This document shows positions 52,573-62,700 of a stretch of DNA of 64,000 bases, in pieces (positions within the stretch are counted from its first letter, which is position 1; every line of letters starts with the position of its first letter). This stretch comes from AP-15 sp963814865 (GTDB lineage Bacteria; Pseudomonadota; Alphaproteobacteria; ATCC43930; CGMCC-115725): the NCBI GenBank assembly GCA_963814865.1, contig CAWFEN010000009.1, positions 372,001 to 436,000 on the forward strand, read 5' to 3'. The notes under the pieces are model-generated. The model did not search any database, was not told where the DNA came from, and worked only from the letters and a program-made list of their open reading frames with translations. A program made the translations under genes and the position numbers.

Positions 52573-54174
52573 TCATGCGCCGGCGAGGCGGAAGCGGCAA
52601 TCGGCGTCGCGGGCGATCTGGTTGACGAGGTCGATCTCCCAGGCGAGATAGTCGCGCATGGCGCGCTCGCGCTCCGCGGCCGGCCGGTCGCGGGCCGAGA
52701 GCGCGATGTCGTCGGGCTCGCCGGCCAGTTGGCGCATGCCGGTTTCGAGCGGCAGCCCGGCCGCTTGCCAGGCCGCATTGCCGCCCGCCAGCACGCGGAC
52801 CCGGCGGCCGGCCTGCGGCCCAATTTCGGCCGCGGCAAGGCGCGCGATCATGCCGTCCTCGCTGGTCAGCACCAGCTCGCCTTCAGCCGGCAATTTAGCG
52901 AGCGCCGCGGCAAGCCGGGCGCGGATCGCGAACCAGGCGCCGGGAACATGGCCCTCGCGGTGCCGCCGGCTCGGCGCCAGATCGACGACGACCGCGGAAT
53001 GCGCGGCGAGCGCGGCCGGTTCGATCATGGCGGGCTCGGGGCCGGCGAGCGGGAACATGCTCGTGTCGATTGCCGGAGTTTCTTGTTCGAGGTGAGCACC
53101 GTCGAGGCCGCCGTCCAGCACCCATGCGTCCCAGCCCATGCGCCGGAGCCATGAGGCGGTCATCCGCGCCCGCACGCCGGTGTCGTCGACCAATACGATC
53201 CGCGCGCCCCAGACGCCGAGCCAGCTGTCGGTCTCCTGGACCAGCTGCCCGCCCGGCGCCATCAGTGACCCCGGCAAATGCCCGGCGCGATATTCGGCCG
53301 GGTCGCGGACATCGAGCAGATAGAGCGTGCGCCGGTCGGCCTCGTTTTGCCATTGTGCCAGGATGGCGCGGTCGATCGTCCGGCACGCCATAGCGCCGCG
53401 CGACCGCCTCCGCCCGCTGCCGCGCCTCGACGAGCCCCTCGGCCGATACCGCGGGCGCGCGTCCGGTGGCGCCCGATCGACCACCTCGAGCCCGGCGAGG
53501 TGCCACGCCATCGTGCCGTCCTTCAGCGAGACGATCGGGTTCGGCACGCCGGCGTCGATCAGCGACTGGGCGCCGATGATGCTGCGCGTGCGCCCGCCGC
53601 AATTGACGACGACAAACGTGTCGGGCGACGGCACCAGCTCGTGAAAGCGATAGACCAGCTCGGCGCCGGGGACGCTGACGGCACCGGGGATGCTGTTCGA
53701 GTGGTATTCCTCATAGGAACGGCTGTCGAAGATCGCCAGCTTTTCGCCCTGTTGCCGGCGCCGCGCCAGTTCCTCGGCGCTGATCCACGGCGTGCCATAT
53801 TCGTGCTCGACGACCTCGGCGAAGGCTTTGCTCGGCACATGGACGCCGCTGTAGACCGGGAAGCCCGCCGCCTCCCAGGCGGAAACCCCGCCGGCCAATA
53901 CCGAGACATCGCTCCAGCCGCCCTGGAGCAGCCGGGCCGCCGCGCGCTCGGCCAGGCCTTCGCCGTCATCGCAGGCGACGATCGGCGCGGAGCGGCGCGG
54001 CAGCAGGGCCGGCGCGATCAGCTCGAGCCGGGAGAGCGGCAGGCACGATGCCATCAGCAGATGCCGGTTGTGAAAGCTGCCCTCCTCGCGCGCATCGACG
54101 ATCGCGATCTCGCCGCCGTCGTGCAGCCGCCCGCGCAGCTCCGCCGGTGTGATGCTTGTCGGCCGTGCCGCCAT
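52573..54174 (-). CDS. Four-domain rhodanese-like sulfurtransferase
   Basis: A 533-residue protein of four tandem rhodanese modules: IAIVDAREEGSFHNRHL (domain 1), KLAIFDSRSYEEYHSNSIPG (domain 2), LYLLDVRDPAEYRAGHLPG (domain 3) and VVVDLAPSRRHREGHVPGAW (domain 4). Only domain 2 has the normal active-site loop VVNCGGRTRSIIGAQSL with Cys; the others have Asp or Ser there. Between 53390 and 53475 the frame reads an Arg-rich stretch, while the adjacent frame gives the plausible GRAPAVSAEGLVEARQRAEA linker, so two compensating indels are suspected. ATG 54174. Confidence 0.82.
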   Translation of the reverse strand: MAARPTSITPAELRGRLHDGGEIAIVDAREEGSFHNRHLLMASCLPLSRLELIAPALLPRRSAPIVACDDGEGLAERAAARLLQGGWSDVSVLAGGVSAWEAAGFPVYSGVHVPSKAFAEVVEHEYGTPWISAEELARRRQQGEKLAIFDSRSYEEYHSNSIPGAVSVPGAELVYRFHELVPSPDTFVVVNCGGRTRSIIGAQSLIDAGVPNPIVSLKDGTMAWHLAGLEVVDRAPPDARPRYRPRGSSRRGSGRRRSRGAMACRTIDRAILAQWQNEADRRTLYLLDVRDPAEYRAGHLPGSLMAPGGQLVQETDSWLGVWGARIVLVDDTGVRARMTASWLRRMGWDAWVLDGGLDGAHLEQETPAIDTSMFPLAGPEPAMIEPAALAAHSAVVVDLAPSRRHREGHVPGAWFAIRARLAAALAKLPAEGELVLTSEDGMIARLAAAEIGPQAGRRVRVLAGGNAAWQAAGLPLETGMRQLAGEPDDIALSARDRPAAERERAMRDYLAWEIDLVNQIARDADCRFRLAGA

Positions 54175-54264
54175 CTTGTCCTCCCGCGAAATTCCGAGGT
54201 TCCGTTTGCCCGAATTCGCGGCAGGCGTCAAAGTCGCATTCAGGATCATATGATGGAGGCGGGG

Positions 54265-54675
54265 ATGTCCGAGGGACGACGGGCGCGGCCGGTGCCGACG
54301 CCGGAGACGCAGCATTTCTGGGACGGCACGCGCGCCGGAGAGTTGCGGCTGCAGCGCTGCAATGCCTGCGGCAAGCCGTATTTTCCGCCGCGCCCGTTCT
54401 GCCCCGCCTGCGCCTCGCGCGATGTCGCGGTGTTCGCGGCCAGCGGCAAGGGGCGGCTCTACAGCTACGTGATCCACCACCGGCCGGTGCCGGGCTTCAC
54501 CCCGCCCTATGCGATCGCCGTCGTCCAGCTCGACGAGGGGCCGCGGCTGATGACCAACATCACCCAATGCCCGCAAACTCCCGAGGCATTGCAGCTCGAC
54601 ATGCCGGTCGAGGTCGCGTTCGAGAAGCTCGACGACGACATCACCCTGCCTTTGTTCCGTCCGGCCGCGAGGTAA
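54265..54675 (+). CDS. DUF35/OB-fold zinc-ribbon acyl-CoA-binding protein
   Basis: A 136-residue protein of the ChsH2/DUF35 class. The rubredoxin-like zinc ribbon is QRCNACGKPYFPPRPFCPAC (four Cys), followed by the OB-fold segment RLYSYVIHHRPVPGFTPPYA. Such proteins partner thiolases or hydratases in acyl-CoA metabolism. GGAGGCGGGG lies just before ATG 54265; earlier Met codons at 54250 and 54253 are less likely. It ends five bases before the thiolase gene, an arrangement typical for a two-subunit enzyme. Confidence 0.87.
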   Translation: MSEGRRARPVPTPETQHFWDGTRAGELRLQRCNACGKPYFPPRPFCPACASRDVAVFAASGKGRLYSYVIHHRPVPGFTPPYAIAVVQLDEGPRLMTNITQCPQTPEALQLDMPVEVAFEKLDDDITLPLFRPAAR

Positions 54676-54680
54676 ATGCG

Positions 54681-55823
54681 ATGCAGCCGAAATCGATCGC
54701 CATCGTCGGCGCCGCCGAGACCACCAGGCTCGGTATCATCCCCGATGTGTCGCAGATCCAATTGCACGCCGACGCGGCGCTCAACGCGATGGCTGACGCC
54801 GGCCTCAAACCGTCCGACATCGACGGCATCGCCACCGCCGGCGAGACCCCGACGACCATCGCGCATTACCTCGGGCTGACCCCGAAATGGGTCGACGGCA
54901 CCGCGGTCGGCGGCTGCTCGTTCATGATCCACACCCGCCACGCCGCGGCGGCGATCGCCTCGGGGCTGTGCGAGACGGTATTGATCACCCACGGCGAGAG
55001 CGGCCGCTCCGGGGTCGGGCGCACCCGCAATGCCGTCGCGCCGACCAGCCTCGCCGGGCAATTCGAGCAGCCTTATGGGCCGATGGGGCCGCCCTCTTTG
55101 TTTACGATCCCGGTGCTGCGCTACATGAAGACCTATGGCCTCTCCGACGAGACCTTGGCGATGGTCTCGGTGGTGCAGCGCGAATGGGCGGCCAAGAACC
55201 CGCGCGCCACCTTCAAGGCGCCGATCACCGTCGACGACGTGCTGAATTCGCGGATGATCGCCTATCCGTTTCGCCTGTTGCAGTGCTGCTTGGTGACCGA
55301 CGGCGGCGGCGCCCTGATCCTGACATCGGCCGAGCGCGCCAAGGATTTCCCGACAAAGCCGGTCTACATCCTCGGCACCGGCGAGAGCGTCGAGACCCCG
55401 ATGGTCAGCCAGATGAGGGACTTCACCTCGTCGAGCGCATTCCGCGTGTCGGGCGCCAAGGCCTTCGCCGAGGCCGGCATCACCCACCGTGACGTCGACC
55501 ATCTGATGATCTACGACGCCTTTGCCCATCTGCCGATCTACGGGCTCGAAGACCTCGGATTTGTCGGGCGCGGCGAGGCCGGCGCTTTCATCGCCGGGCG
55601 CAACACCGCCCCCGGCGGCAAATTGCCGCTCAACACCAATGGCGGCGGTCTTTCCTACATGCATTCCGGCATGTACGGCATGTACGCCTTGCAGGAAAGC
55701 GTGCGCCAGATGCGCGGCATCGCCCCGGCGCAGGTGCCCGATGCCAAGATCTCGGTCTGCCATGGTGTCGGCGGCATGTTCGCCGCCTCCGGCACCATCA
55801 TCATGTCGAACGAGCCGGCATAG
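54681..55823 (+). CDS. Thiolase-family protein (lipid-transfer/SCP-x-like acetyl-CoA acetyltransferase)
   Basis: A 380-residue thiolase-like protein. N-terminal AIVGAAETTRLGIIPDVS, ATAGETPTTIAHYLGLTPKW, VDGTAVGGCSFMIHTRHAAA (Cys region) and C-terminal LNTNGGGLSYMHSGMYGMYA followed by SVCHGVGGMFAASGTIIM. Non-canonical thiolases of this group work with a DUF35 partner, which is the gene directly upstream, in degradation of side chains of steroids or similar acyl-CoAs. The substrate here is not known. Confidence 0.85.
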   Translation: MQPKSIAIVGAAETTRLGIIPDVSQIQLHADAALNAMADAGLKPSDIDGIATAGETPTTIAHYLGLTPKWVDGTAVGGCSFMIHTRHAAAAIASGLCETVLITHGESGRSGVGRTRNAVAPTSLAGQFEQPYGPMGPPSLFTIPVLRYMKTYGLSDETLAMVSVVQREWAAKNPRATFKAPITVDDVLNSRMIAYPFRLLQCCLVTDGGGALILTSAERAKDFPTKPVYILGTGESVETPMVSQMRDFTSSSAFRVSGAKAFAEAGITHRDVDHLMIYDAFAHLPIYGLEDLGFVGRGEAGAFIAGRNTAPGGKLPLNTNGGGLSYMHSGMYGMYALQESVRQMRGIAPAQVPDAKISVCHGVGGMFAASGTIIMSNEPA

Positions 55824-55962
55824 CAGTTAGGCTGATATCTCACGACAAAAGCATGAGGTCTGGTTTGGTGCCCCGGCGTACAGAAATCGGTAACCGCGTC
55901 GGCGTGCGGCGGATTTCACGGGATTTCGGCTCATTCGCGCAAAGCTGCGTTGGGTTTCCCCG

Positions 55963-56646
55963 ATGAAGCAAGATCGCAGGTCACAAACTGACACCTTGAT
56001 TGCGCCGGTGCTCCGAGTAATATTGAAAAGATTCGGCGGCATAAACTCCATTGATCTTGACGGACTGCCATCTGCCTTAGCTGACCAGATCATCGAAAAT
56101 GACTTCAAAAAAATATGCTCAGCCCAAATCTTCTCGAAGAACTCGTCACCCGATTTCGGCGAAGTATGTCAATTATCAGGAGCAGGACAAACCATCTTCA
56201 CTCGATTTTCGGAAGAAATTGACAATGAATATGCCGTCACGGTTAATGAGTTTCGAGAATTCCTTTATAACGCTCGCCAACGTCATCCTCGGCGGCAATG
56301 GTCCATTACGGTCATCATGCCAGCCGCCGCCGCTGACCGGACGCCGATGTGTGAGTCTTCCAGGGCCAGAGGGTTTGCCGCCCGGAGGTCAGTGGCGTTG
56401 CCCCTGGCTGGCCAAGGTCAGCGATATTCGTCTCCGCGATGGACCTTGGCACGCCGGCGACCGCCACAACCAGCCGCAAGGCTGCGTCGAGATCGTCGAC
56501 TTCGACGTCAACCCGGCACGCCCCTTCAAACCAAAACGCCGCTTGTAAGTGGCCTCCGAGCGGCCACGATCAACGTGCCGGCAGGTGCCGTTTCGCGCGT
56601 AGGGCCCGAGGCGAGCCCGCCTGCAAGGAGAGGTGACGATGGCTGA
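55963..56646 (+). CDS. A/T-richer hypothetical ORF, probably degraded
   Basis: Up to about 56290 the frame has normal protein character (TLIAPVLRVILKRFGGINSI, DFGEVCQLSGAGQTIFTRFS, VTVNEFREFLYNARQR) and a lower-GC composition than its neighbours. After that it becomes an Arg/Ala/Pro-rich out-of-frame stretch and runs to 56646, overlapping the next gene. I do not recognise it. It may be the 5' part of a gene cut by deletion or frameshift; an overlapping frame (56099-56548) contains WLAKVSDIRLRDGPWHAG, which may belong to another remnant. Confidence 0.35.
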   Translation: MKQDRRSQTDTLIAPVLRVILKRFGGINSIDLDGLPSALADQIIENDFKKICSAQIFSKNSSPDFGEVCQLSGAGQTIFTRFSEEIDNEYAVTVNEFREFLYNARQRHPRRQWSITVIMPAAAADRTPMCESSRARGFAARRSVALPLAGQGQRYSSPRWTLARRRPPQPAARLRRDRRLRRQPGTPLQTKTPLVSGLRAATINVPAGAVSRVGPEASPPARRGDDG

Positions 56647-57076
56647 CATGAGGCAGGGCGGGTGCTTGTGCGGGGCGGTGCGCTACGAATTGGCCGGTGA
56701 GCCGCTGTTTTCGCTGCTGTGCCATTGCCGCGACTGCCAGCACCAGAGCGGCGGGGCCTATGTCGCGGCGATGCGGGTGCCGGCGGCGGGGTTTCGCATT
56801 ACTAAAGGCGAGCCGAAGCTCTATGTCAGTTTGAGCGACGCCGGCAACGAGGTGACGCGGGCGTTCTGTGGGGAATGCGGGTGCCCGCTGTTCATCCGGG
56901 TTTCGGCGCGGCCGGACATCGTGGGCTTGCGGGTCGGCAGCCTCGACGACCCGGGCGAATTTCGCCCCGAGGCCGACATCTTCGTCAACAGCGCGCAGCC
57001 CTGGGATTACATGAACCCGGACCTGCCGAAGCATCGGACCTATCCGCCCGGCCGCGCCTACACGCCGCCGGTGTGA
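56639..57076 (+). CDS. GFA-family protein (glutathione-dependent formaldehyde-activating-like)
   Basis: A 145-residue GFA/CENP-V-type zinc protein. Zinc ligands are seen in GGCLCGAVRYELAGEP, LLCHCRDCQHQSGGAYVAAM and AFCGECGCPLFIRV. The family is named after a glutathione-formaldehyde adduct enzyme, but most members have unknown roles. AAGGAGAGG precedes ATG 56639; a GTG at 56633 is an alternative. It ends about 110 bases before the convergent ATP synthase operon. Confidence 0.87.
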   Translation: MADMRQGGCLCGAVRYELAGEPLFSLLCHCRDCQHQSGGAYVAAMRVPAAGFRITKGEPKLYVSLSDAGNEVTRAFCGECGCPLFIRVSARPDIVGLRVGSLDDPGEFRPEADIFVNSAQPWDYMNPDLPKHRTYPPGRAYTPPV

Positions 57077-57188
57077 CGCCGATCATTTTCCGGCTCGGTA
57101 TGCCGGTTGCCGGGATGTGCATGCGCGGATCAGGTCCGGGCAGGGGGCGTCAGCGGGCACCGCCGACCCGAACCGGAACCAGCCGGCG

Positions 57189-57683
57189 CTATTGCAGCTG
57201 GTGCGGCAGGGCGACGATGGCGTCGTCGATCAGCCCGGCGCCCCGGCTCTCGTCGAGCTCGGCGGCGATCAGCCGGCGCGCTGCGGCGATTGCGACATCG
57301 ACGGTAACGGCGCGGATCTCGGCCAGCGCCTTTGCCTGGTCCTGCGCGATCCGCTCCGCGGCCTGATTGCGGCGCCGCTGCAGCGCCTCGTCGAGGCTGC
57401 GCGCCGCGTGCGCGGCAAGCCGCTCCGCCTCGGCCCGGGCATGGGCGATGATGGCCTCGGCCTCGGCTGCCGCCTCGCGTTCTTTGGTCCGGTATTCGGC
57501 CAGCATGCGCTCGGCCTCGTCGCGCAGGCTGCGCGCCGTCTCGAGCTCCTCGCGAATGCGCCGGGCGCGGGCGTCGAGCCCGCCGATCAGCGACCGTTGC
57601 GCCGGCTTCCACAGCAAGCCGGCCAGCACCAGCGCCGCGACGAGGACCCAGAACTCCGGTTCGCCGAGGAGCTGCCCGATCAT
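57189..57683 (-). CDS. atpF: F0F1 ATP synthase subunit b
   Basis: A 164-residue stalk subunit linking F0 to F1. One N-terminal membrane segment (FWVLVAALVLAGLLWKPA) is followed by a long charged helix (RARRIREELETARSLRDEAE, then AIIAHARAEAERLAAHAARS) and an end with DVAIAAARRLIAAELDE. Its ATG overlaps the stop of the b' gene by four bases. It is the last gene of the F0 operon; no F1 genes follow in the window, as usual when F0 and F1 operons are separate in alphaproteobacteria. Confidence 0.92.
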   Translation of the reverse strand: MIGQLLGEPEFWVLVAALVLAGLLWKPAQRSLIGGLDARARRIREELETARSLRDEAERMLAEYRTKEREAAAEAEAIIAHARAEAERLAAHAARSLDEALQRRRNQAAERIAQDQAKALAEIRAVTVDVAIAAARRLIAAELDESRGAGLIDDAIVALPHQLQ

Positions 57684-58174
57684 GCGGCGCGCTCCGCGAA
57701 GGTACGGTCGACCGCTGCCGCCGCCCGTCCCGCGTCGGTGGGAGCGCCGGTGAGCTTCGTTGCGACCGAAGCGGCGATCTCGACGGCGATGCCGCGGATT
57801 TCGGCCAGCGCGCGTTCCTTCGCCGCGGCGATCTCCCGCTCGGCCGCGCCGAGCTGCGCCGCCAGCTCCGCGGCCAGCTGGTGCTGGCGCTCGCTCGCCT
57901 CGGCCGCGAGCCGATCGGCGGTTTCCTTTATCGCCGCCTGCGCCTGCGCGCGCGCCGCGGCCAGGGCCTGCTGATAGGCGGCGATGGCCGCTTCGGCCTG
58001 CGACTTCATCTCCGCCGCCCGGGCGAGATCGTCGTCGAGCCGGCTGCGCCGCGCCGCGATCGCCGCCCCGACCCGCGGCAACGCCACGGTCTTCATCAGC
58101 AGGAAGAGCAGGAGAAAGGTGATCGCCAGCCAGAACAGCTGCGACGGAAAGGTCGCGAAATCGAGTTGCGGCAT
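57680..58174 (-). CDS. F0F1 ATP synthase subunit b'
   Basis: The second, diverged stalk subunit, present in phototroph-derived and alphaproteobacterial ATP synthases and pairing with b as a heterodimer. 164 residues: membrane segment LFWLAITFLLLFLLMKTVAL after the short leader PQLDFATFPSQ, then a long Ala/Glu/Arg helix with AAMKSQAEAAIAAYQQAL-type repeats (EMKSQAEAAIAAYQQALAAA). It lies between atpE and atpF, the standard order. Confidence 0.92.
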   Translation of the reverse strand: MPQLDFATFPSQLFWLAITFLLLFLLMKTVALPRVGAAIAARRSRLDDDLARAAEMKSQAEAAIAAYQQALAAARAQAQAAIKETADRLAAEASERQHQLAAELAAQLGAAEREIAAAKERALAEIRGIAVEIAASVATKLTGAPTDAGRAAAAVDRTFAERAA

Positions 58175-58208
58175 CGGCGCCGACCCTCGCTTTGGCAGCG
58201 ATCGCCGC

Positions 58209-58439
58209 TCAGAGCACGAAGAGCAGCAGCAGCGAGATGATCAGCGCATAGAACGCCACCGCCTCGGTCAAAGCGAAACCGAGCATGCCGATGCCGAAGA
58301 CCTGGTCGCGGGCGGCGGGGTTGCGCGCGATCGAAGTCACCAGCGCGCTGAAGACGTTGCCGATGCCGACGCCGACGCCGGCGAGCGCGATTGCGGCCAA
58401 GCCGGCGCCAATCATCTTGGCGGAGGTCGGGTCCATCAT
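58209..58439 (-). CDS. atpE: F0F1 ATP synthase subunit c
   Basis: The 76-residue proteolipid forming the rotor ring. Helix 1 is AKMIGAGLAAIALAGVGVGI, the polar loop SIARNPAARDQVFGIG, and helix 2 carries the proton-binding Glu in GFALTEAVAFYALIISLLLL. Length and order match alphaproteobacterial AtpE. It is between atpB and the b' gene. Confidence 0.95.
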   Translation of the reverse strand: MMDPTSAKMIGAGLAAIALAGVGVGIGNVFSALVTSIARNPAARDQVFGIGMLGFALTEAVAFYALIISLLLLFVL

Positions 58440-58498
58440 GTCGTCCTTTCCGAGGGAGGGTTGAGCGTGAGGCAGCAGCCGGGAAACTGGTCGGCGGG

Positions 58499-59230
58499 TC
58501 AGTGCAGGTGAATCGCGTCGCTCAGATAGAGGCAGGTGAGGATCGCAAACACATAGGCCTGCAGCAGGTTGATCACGATTTCAAGGGCGAGCAGCGCGAC
58601 GTTGAAGGCGAGCGGAAGGAACCCGAACAGCCCCATCGCCACGGTAAACCCGGCAAACACCGCGATCATCGTGTGCCCGGCCAGCATGTTGGCGAACAGC
58701 CGCAGGCTGAGGCTCACCGGCCGCGTCAGATAGGAGATGATCTCGATCGGGATCAGCAGCGGCGCCATCACGATCGGCGCACCCGGCGGAAAGAAAAACG
58801 TGAAGAAGCGGATGCCGTGCCGGATGAACGCGACCAGGGTCACCAGCGCGAACACGAAGATCGCCAAGGCAAAGGTGACGATGATGTGGCTCGTATAGGT
58901 AAAGCTGTACGGCACCAGTCCGAGAAGATTGCCGAACAGCACGAACATGAAGATCGAGAAGACCAGCGGAAAGTACCCGCGCCCTTCGGTTCCGACGTGC
59001 TCGTCCACCATGCCGGCGACGAACTCGTAGGACAGCTCGGCGGCCGATTGCAGCCTTCCGGGCACCAGCCGGGCGCGGCTCGTCGCGGCTACCAGCAGCG
59101 CCGTGACCAGCACCACTGCGATCGTCATCATCAGGGCGGAATTGGTGTAGGACACATCGACCGGGCCGATATGAAGCGGGACCAGCCGCTCGATCCTGAA
59201 TTGCGCGAGGGGTGAATGTTCAGCCGCCAC
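58499..59230 (-). CDS. atpB: F0F1 ATP synthase subunit a
   Basis: The 243-residue proton-channel subunit with five to six membrane helices. Key segment PVSLSLRLFANMLAGHTMIA contains the essential Arg of the half-channel (SLRLFANM), and LQAYVFAILTCLYLSDAIHL forms the end. Early residues AQFRIERLVPLHIGPVDVSY precede the first helix. Its start overlaps the end of atpI by 11 bases. Confidence 0.94.
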   Translation of the reverse strand: MAAEHSPLAQFRIERLVPLHIGPVDVSYTNSALMMTIAVVLVTALLVAATSRARLVPGRLQSAAELSYEFVAGMVDEHVGTEGRGYFPLVFSIFMFVLFGNLLGLVPYSFTYTSHIIVTFALAIFVFALVTLVAFIRHGIRFFTFFFPPGAPIVMAPLLIPIEIISYLTRPVSLSLRLFANMLAGHTMIAVFAGFTVAMGLFGFLPLAFNVALLALEIVINLLQAYVFAILTCLYLSDAIHLH

Positions 59231-59600
59231 CTTCGTCCTCGACCCTCTGTTGATCCCGGTCCGGCCGATCCTGCCGGCGCCCCGCGGGCGGCGCGGCCTT
59301 GCGGCCCAGCCCTTGCGCGGCGCGAAACACGTTGAGCATCCCGGCCGCCGAGCCGAGCAGGAAGAACACGATCAAGCCCCAATGATGCCTGGTCCCCAGG
59401 GCGCGATCGAACACCCAGCCCAGGGCGAGCCCGACGCAGAGCGCCGCCACCAGCTCGATCGCGATGCGAAACCCGAGACCCATCGCTCCCGGCGGCGGGC
59501 CGCTGGAGCGGCTCGCATCTGCCCCGAGCCGCTCCCGCTGCGCCTTGTCGAGCTTTTCGCCAAGTCGCGCCAGCGGGTCCGGCGGCGTGTCTCCGCTCAT
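59220..59600 (-). CDS. atpI: AtpI-like accessory protein
   Basis: A 126-residue protein with two membrane helices (FRIAIELVAALCVGLALGWV and GLIVFFLLGSAAGMLNVFRA) and a charged, Arg-rich C-terminal tail. It belongs to the AtpI/AtpZ group that helps assemble the c ring or handles magnesium. ATG 59600 gives the family start SGDTPPDPLARLGEKLDKAQ; the open frame further upstream was rejected. First gene of the F0 operon. Confidence 0.88.
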   Translation of the reverse strand: MSGDTPPDPLARLGEKLDKAQRERLGADASRSSGPPPGAMGLGFRIAIELVAALCVGLALGWVFDRALGTRHHWGLIVFFLLGSAAGMLNVFRAAQGLGRKAAPPAGRRQDRPDRDQQRVEDEGGG

Positions 59601-59710
59601 TTGCTGGAATGCGGCCTTCCGATCACGCGTTCCGGCCGCAATTGCGGCCGGAACGGCGCGCACCATAGTCAGCTGTCCGAAACCTGTCAACGAGGGCTCG
59701 CCCGGCCGTG

Positions 59711-62700
59711 TCACCCGGTTTGGCGCAGCCGGACGGCGCGGGCGAGATCGACCGAAACGAGCTGCGAGACGCCGCTTTCCGCCATCGTCACGCCGAACAG
59801 CCGATCGGCGCGCGCCATCGTGATGCGGTGGTGGGTGACCAGCAGGAACCGGGTTCCGGTCGTGTCGGCGATTTCGGCGACGAGGCTGCACAGCCGCTCG
59901 ACATTGGCGTCGTCGAGCGGCGCGTCGACCTCGTCGAGCACGCAGACCGGCGCCGGATTGGTCAGGAACACCGCAAAGATCAGCGCGAGCGCCGTCAGCG
60001 CCTGCTCGCCCCCCGACAGCAGCGACAACATCTGGAGCCGCTTGCCGCTCGGGCTCGCCATGATTTCGAGCCCGGCGGCGAGCGGATCGTCATCCCCGGC
60101 CAGCGCCAAATGCGCCTTTCCGCCGCCGAAGAGGCGGGCAAAGAGCGCCGCGAAATGGCGGTTGACAAGCTCGAAAGCCGCGGCGAGCCGCTGGCGGGCC
60201 TCGCGGTCGAGCGCCGCGACGCCGCGGCGCAGCCTGGCGATCGCCTCGGTCAGCTCCGCCCGCTCGCGCTGCAGGTCGGCCACCTGCGCGCCGATTTCCG
60301 CGGCTTCGTTCTCGGCCACCAGATTGACCGGCCCGATGCCGTCGCGCTCGCGGATCAGCCGGTCGAGCCGGGCTGCGGTTTCAGCCGCAGCAGGCGGCGC
60401 CTCGCCGGCGGCGAGACCCGCCAGCTCGGCCAGCGCTTCGGGCGGCGCCGCGATCCGCTCGCCGATGTCGCGGGCCAGCCGCGTCAATGTCTCTGCGGCG
60501 CCGTCGCGCAAGACTTCGAGCCGGGCGCGCCGCTCGCGCAGCTCGGCCAAAGCCGCATCGGCGAGGCGCGAGCTCTCGACCGCCTGGCGCAGCCGCGTCT
60601 CGCCCTGCACCCGTGCATCGGCGGTGTGGCGCGCGGCCGCGGCGGCGCCGGCGATGCCGCGGGCGAGCACCTCGCTCTCGGTGGCGATCGCCGCCGGGCG
60701 GGCGGCGAGCTCGGCGGCCTCCTGATCGAGCAAGCGCCGGCGTTCGTCGAGCGCGGCGCGCTGCCGGACCGAGCCGTCGGCGCGCGTGCGCCAGGACCGC
60801 TCGTCGAGGTCGATCGCCGACAACCGCTCGCGGCGGATGGCGGCCTCGCGCGTCAGACGCTCGATCTCGGCGCGCGCATCCGCTTCGAGCCGGCGTGCCT
60901 CGGCCGCTTCCGCGCGCGCCGCTTCGAGGGCGGCGCGGGTCAGCGCCGGCACCGGGAGGGCGGCGAGGTCGTGCTCGTTTTCCGCCGTCTGCGCTGCCGT
61001 TTCGGCGAGATCGGCGGCGAGCCTGTCGAGCGTGTCGGCGAGCGCCGCATCACGCGCTTCCGCGGTCAATGCGCGGCGCGCGAGTTCCGTCTCGGCGGCG
61101 CGGGCACGAACGAGCGCGGCTTCGGCCTCGCGCAGTTCGGCGCGGGCGAGGCGATCGGCTTCGGCGGCGCCCCGGCAATCGGCGCGCGCCGTCGCCGCGG
61201 CCGACGCGGCGGACCGGCGTTCGGTTTCGGTCCGGGCGATTTCATCGGCGAGAACCGCGAGACGGTTTTGCTGCCGCAGGTTCTGGGCTGCTGCCGAAGG
61301 ATCCGAGGCGAGCTGCACGAACCCGTCCCACCGCCACGATCGCCCGTCGCGGTCGACGAGCCGCTGACCGGGCGCCAACAGCGGCTGCAGCCGGTATCCG
61401 GCTTCCTCGGTATCGACCCAGCCGGCCTGCGCGAGGCGGCGGCCGAGAGCGGCCGGCGCGGTCACCGCATCGGCCAGCGGATGTGCGCCCTCGGGCAATG
61501 TCGCAGCACCATCGATCGCGCCGAGATCGATCCAGAAGCGACCAGTTTCGTGGCCGGTGTTCTCTGTCAGCGGCGCCGACAATTCGTCCTCGAACAGCGC
61601 GCCGATGGCAGCCTCGAAGCCGGCGGCGACGCCGACCGCCGCCAGGATCGGCGGCCCGCCGCTCGCGCCCGGCGGCGGCGCAAGCAATGCGCGCAGCGCT
61701 TCGGCTTCCGGTTCCAGCCGGGCGAGCCGGACCTCGATCCGGCGGAGCGCGTCGAGCGCCGCCGCTTCGCGCGCCTGGCGCGCGGCAAGCTCGCGTTCGC
61801 CGGCCTCGATCGCGGCGCGGCCGGTCTCGACCCGCAACTCGCTCTCGGCGATTGCGGCCGCGGCGGCGCCAACCGCGGCAGCCGGCACCATGCCGGCGGC
61901 GAGGGCCGCGCGCTGGCGCCCGGCCTCGGCGCGGCGCGCCTCGAGCCGGGTGCGGCGCTCGTCGAGGTCGCGGCGCCGCCGTTCCAGCGCGGCGCGGCGC
62001 GCCGCCGCTTGCGCTGCGGCCTCGGTCGCGCGCTGCAAGGCCGCCTCGGCGACCGCGAGCCGGCCCGCCGCGTCTTGGAGCCGCACTGCCGCCTGGTCGT
62101 GTGCAGGACCTACCGGCCGATCGGCGGCGGACAGCGCAGAGCGTTCCTCCGACAGCCGGGCGAGGGCGGCCGCCGCCTCGCCGAGCTGTGTTTCCTCGCG
62201 TTCGCCATCGGCCGCGAGCTGGGCCCGCCGCCGCTCGGCAGCGCCGCGCGCGGCAATGACCCGCTGCAATTCCTGTTCGAGCCCGTTGCGGGCCTCGGTC
62301 AGCCGCTGCAGCTCCGCCGCGGCCTCGGTTTCGGCGAGCCGCAGCGGCGGCAGCGCCGCTGCGGCCGCCTCGTGCCGGCTCCGCTCGGCGGTGGCGCGCT
62401 CGCCACCCTCGGCGACCGCGCCCTCGATGTCACGCAACTGCGCGGCGGTCTGTTCGGCTTCGGCCTCGGCAGCGCGCCAGCGTGCGCAGAACAGCAGCGC
62501 CTCGCTGCGCCGAACCTGCTCGGCAAGGCGGCGATAGCGCTGTGCCTGCCGCGCCTGCCGCTTCAGCGTCTCGAGCTGGGTCGCCATCGTGGCGATCACG
62601 TCGTCGAGCCGCGCGAGGTTGTCGTCAGCCGCCTGCAACCTGATCTCGGTCTCGCGCCGGCGGACTTGCAGACCGGCGGTGCCGGCGGCTTCTTCGAGGA

